From assembly GCA_021734595.1 (NCBI GenBank), contig JAIPIO010000084.1, forward strand, positions 1-13,595: a stretch of 13,595 bases of DNA, in the 5' to 3' direction. This DNA is from Kiritimatiellales bacterium (GTDB lineage: Bacteria; Verrucomicrobiota; Kiritimatiellia; Kiritimatiellales; Pontiellaceae). A program made the position numbers and the translations under genes. Every line of letters starts with the position of its first letter. The stretch's first letter is position 1. Of the stretch, positions 11,717 through 13,595 are shown piece by piece. Under the pieces are notes generated by a model. That model made no database searches, was not told the origin of the DNA, and worked only from the letters and a program-made list of their open reading frames with translations.

Positions 11717-13240
11717 TCAATCCGCGGCAATTTCCGGCCCCTTGCGCAGCGCGATCAGCTCCTTCTGGGTGGCCAGATAAAACACGCCGTTGGCGACGAC
11801 GGGCGTCATCGGCATGGAGTTCAGATGCTGCATGGAAAGCAGCTTCATGTCGCGGCCGTCTTCCAGAACATAGAACCATTTGCTTTCGTCGCTGATGTAG
11901 ACCTTGCCGTCGGCCGCCAGCGGCGACGAGATCCAGGTGCCGGCCTTCATTTCATAGACCCACTGGCGCTTGCCGCTGTCCGCATCGAAACAGTGAACCT
12001 GTCCCGAATAGTCGGCAATGTAGAGCAGGCCGTTGCTGACCGCCACCGTGCTGGTGGTCCGCCCCACCAGATCGGACTGCCAGACGGTCTTGCCCGTGGC
12101 GGCGTCCAGGCACATCAGCAGTCCTTTGCCCGGCCCATGATGCGGGCTCTGGCCGATGGCCACATAAACACGCCCGTTGAGGACCACCGGCGTGGCGATG
12201 ATTTCGCTGGGGCCGAAGCCCTGTTTTTTACGATGGGTGGCATAAGGAATCACCTCCCCATCCTTCATCCGGTATTCCGGCAGGTTGCCGTCGCGTGCCC
12301 ATGCTTTTCCCAGGATCTGGACTTTTTTACTGTCCGCCTTGAGGTTGGTGGCATCGAACGCATAGAGAAGTCCGTCGCCGCCGCCGTAGAAAACCAGCTT
12401 GCGGCCGCCGACCGTCGCCATGGCCGGCGACGACCACGAGCCGTGCATCATCCGCTCGCCGATGCGTTCATCGTCCCGCGCCACCAGCTTCCCGGTTTTC
12501 TTGTTGAACACAAGCAGACTCGGTGCCCCTTTGTTGGCCACGCTGATGTGGTCGCCCAGCACGCCGTGGGAGGAGCAGGCATAGATCAGGTCGCCGTCGA
12601 GCAGCAGCACGGAACCGGCCACGTCGTGCGGATGAATATCAAGATCCTTAATCAGGTCATAGCGCCAGACAATATCCCCGTCTTCCGGCAACAGGCGTTT
12701 TTCACCCACCAGCGTTTCCGACAGATATTCAAGCTCGCCGGTAAACGGTCCGTCGTTGCCGTCCGCCTGCCCGTTCACATCCATGCAAACAATCTCGCCG
12801 CGGCTGCCGACCAGATAGAGCCGGTCGCCCTCCACCACCGGCGACGAGCAAATGCCGCACTTGAAGCTGTTGAAGTGATAATCAAATTTGTCCAGTATGA
12901 TCCGGGGCATCGGAAACTGCCAGATCAGCTCTCCGGTCTCCTCCGAAAGGCAGACCACCAACCCGCCGCGGGTGCTCTTGAACCGGTTGCCCTTGTCCAG
13001 ACCGAAGTCGTTGACCCCCGTGAAGACCCGCCCATCCATCACCACCGGCAATGTATACTGGTGTGTGCCAAACTGCTTGGCCCACAGTCGGTCCTCATCG
13101 CGGATTTCCGTCGGCAAACCCTTTGCCTCCACCGCCATGTTGCGGGAATGGTTCATTGCCCAAGGCAGGGGTTTGGTTGATCCAGCAAGCACCGGCGAAC
13201 ACAGTAGAGCAACAGTGATAACAATTCCCCGGATATTCAT
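11717..13240 (-). CDS. Exported PQQ-like beta-propeller repeat protein
   Basis: The 507-residue product opens with a signal peptide (MNIRGIVITVALLCSPVLAG, cleavage probably after VLA), so it acts in the periplasm or outside the cell. The rest is built of PQQ-like propeller blades of the form 'GxVYxxDxxTGKxxWxxxL': GGLVVCLSEETGELIWQFPM, RLYLVGSRGEIVCMDVNGQ, APSLLVFNKKTGKLVARDD, GLLMCLDAATGKTVWQSDL and GQVHCFDADSGKRQWVYEM. An eight-bladed fold of this length is common in Planctomycetes and Kiritimatiellota, where function is rarely known. The sequence gives no proof of PQQ binding or dehydrogenase activity, and a scaffold or binding role is equally possible. The gene is monocistronic as seen, has no clear ribosome-binding site, and is GC-rich like the peptidase gene. 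A long antisense frame over it is a shadow. Confidence 0.9.
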   Translation of the reverse strand: MNIRGIVITVALLCSPVLAGSTKPLPWAMNHSRNMAVEAKGLPTEIRDEDRLWAKQFGTHQYTLPVVMDGRVFTGVNDFGLDKGNRFKSTRGGLVVCLSEETGELIWQFPMPRIILDKFDYHFNSFKCGICSSPVVEGDRLYLVGSRGEIVCMDVNGQADGNDGPFTGELEYLSETLVGEKRLLPEDGDIVWRYDLIKDLDIHPHDVAGSVLLLDGDLIYACSSHGVLGDHISVANKGAPSLLVFNKKTGKLVARDDERIGERMMHGSWSSPAMATVGGRKLVFYGGGDGLLYAFDATNLKADSKKVQILGKAWARDGNLPEYRMKDGEVIPYATHRKKQGFGPSEIIATPVVLNGRVYVAIGQSPHHGPGKGLLMCLDAATGKTVWQSDLVGRTTSTVAVSNGLLYIADYSGQVHCFDADSGKRQWVYEMKAGTWISSPLAADGKVYISDESKWFYVLEDGRDMKLLSMQHLNSMPMTPVVANGVFYLATQKELIALRKGPEIAAD

Positions 13241-13263
13241 GTCGTGGAATCTAGCACAAGCGG

Positions 13264-13410
13264 CAGCTTCCAGTCATTGGAAAATTCGGCGGACTTTATT
13301 GCCGCTTCGCTGCCTTCTTTTCGAGCCGGCCGCACTTCGTGTCCAGCCATTGGGAAAAGCTTCCCAGCCGTTGTAGGACGCGCTTCCGCGGCGCCAGCCG
13401 TGGAGCGCGT
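13264..13410. repeat. Intergenic palindromes: TTCCA type and GTAG-associated
   Basis: TTCCAGTCATTGGAA (13268-13282) is the same palindrome type as at 8034 and 9077, and a decayed pair follows near 13341-13375 (tccagccattggga, ttcccagccgttg). GTAG at 13373-13376 precedes an inverted repeat ACGCGC (13378-13383) with GCGCGT (13405-13410). No gene is supported between 13241 and 13467. Confidence 0.55.
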
Positions 13411-13454
13411 GTGGAATGGATCCACCGTGCACATGGGCATAGGCTACCCCGCTA

Positions 13455-13468
13455 ACGCGCATGCGCGT
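13455..13468. repeat. 14-bp perfect palindrome at a gene end
   Basis: ACGCGCATGCGCGT is its own reverse complement. Its last base is the final base of the stop codon of the minus-strand gene at 13468-13595. There is no T-tract after it on the minus strand, so a simple terminator is unlikely. Confidence 0.6.
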
Positions 13469-13595
13469 CAACCTAAGGAGAGGGCGGCAACGAGCTGTTG
13501 GAAATTTTTCCGGTCTGGGCGTTTTTCATAGAAGGCGTGGGACTTGAGAAAATGTGAAAGCAGATCATCGGGCGGGATGCCGAGCATGGCTGACG
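13468..13595 (-). CDS. C-terminal end of an unidentified protein (5' part outside window)
   Basis: On the minus strand a frame is open from the window edge to TGA at 13468-13470, reading SAMLGIPPDDLLSHFLKSHA then FYEKRPDRKNFQQLVAALSL and G. It looks like real protein with an amphipathic helical end. The gene continues beyond the window, so an internal ATG here need not be the start. The family is not recognisable from 42 residues. Direction is the same as that of the propeller gene, about 230 bp away and separated by repeats. Confidence 0.6.
   Translation of the reverse strand, partial: SAMLGIPPDDLLSHFLKSHAFYEKRPDRKNFQQLVAALSLG

Noticed and set aside
11825..13180. 451-residue open frame on the plus strand
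   Set aside because: Antisense shadow of the PQQ-like propeller gene; His/Arg/Gln-rich with no domain.

Overview
The window looks like a piece of a moderately GC-rich Gram-negative chromosome, most plausibly from the PVC superphylum (Kiritimatiellota, Verrucomicrobiota or Lentisphaerota). This is an inference from style. Evidence: intergenic DNA is full of short degenerate 'cagataacacagat / accgtgtattccgtgg' repeats and TTCCA-N5-TGGAA palindromes; there is an AAA/DUF4143-type ATPase, a REP-associated tyrosine transposase and an exported PQQ-like beta-propeller protein. No rRNA, tRNA or CRISPR array was seen.

Layout. (1) 1-432: the 3' end of a gene (AsmA-like C-terminus) with a strong terminator. 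(2) 643-1302: an AbrB-type antitoxin and PIN-domain toxin pair; a copy of the 3' half of the preceding terminator follows the toxin. (3) 1578-3660: a very short patch repair endonuclease gene (vsr), a reverse-strand AAA ATPase/DUF4143 gene with a 35-bp palindrome upstream, and a 56-bp exact duplicate of the vsr 3' end on the far side of the ATPase. (4) 4026-5221: a REP-associated tyrosine transposase with an extra C-terminal domain, a GTAG-hairpin REP-like element and an orphan 3' gene fragment. (5) 5224-7939: an EcoRII-type restriction-modification operon on the minus strand, in the order controller (XRE), Dcm-type cytosine methyltransferase, EcoRII-type endonuclease, with overlapping genes and a tandem C-box-like operator just upstream. 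A NERD nuclease-like membrane protein gene is divergent from it. (6) 8786-9595: about 800 bp of repeat-dominated non-coding DNA. (7) 9596-11169: a translationally coupled GNAT acetyltransferase and M20 metallopeptidase. (8) 11345-11618: a REP-like element and a small unrecognised gene. (9) 11717-13240: an exported PQQ-like propeller. (10) 13468-13595: the 3' end of another minus-strand gene.

How it fits together. The accessory block (about 640-8785) is a defence and mobility island. The strongest link is the CCWGG axis: the methyltransferase is Dcm/M.EcoRII-like, the endonuclease is EcoRII-like, and Vsr repairs the T:G mismatches that arise by deamination at Dcm sites. So C, M, R and V components of one CCWGG system lie within 6.4 kb, separated by an ATPase gene and a transposase gene. 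The C-M-R gene order under a C-box-like operator, the duplicated vsr end, the dispersed repeats and the orphan gene ends all point to repeated insertion and rearrangement here. The flanking 9.6-13.6 kb segment looks like ordinary chromosomal genes with higher GC coding sequence.
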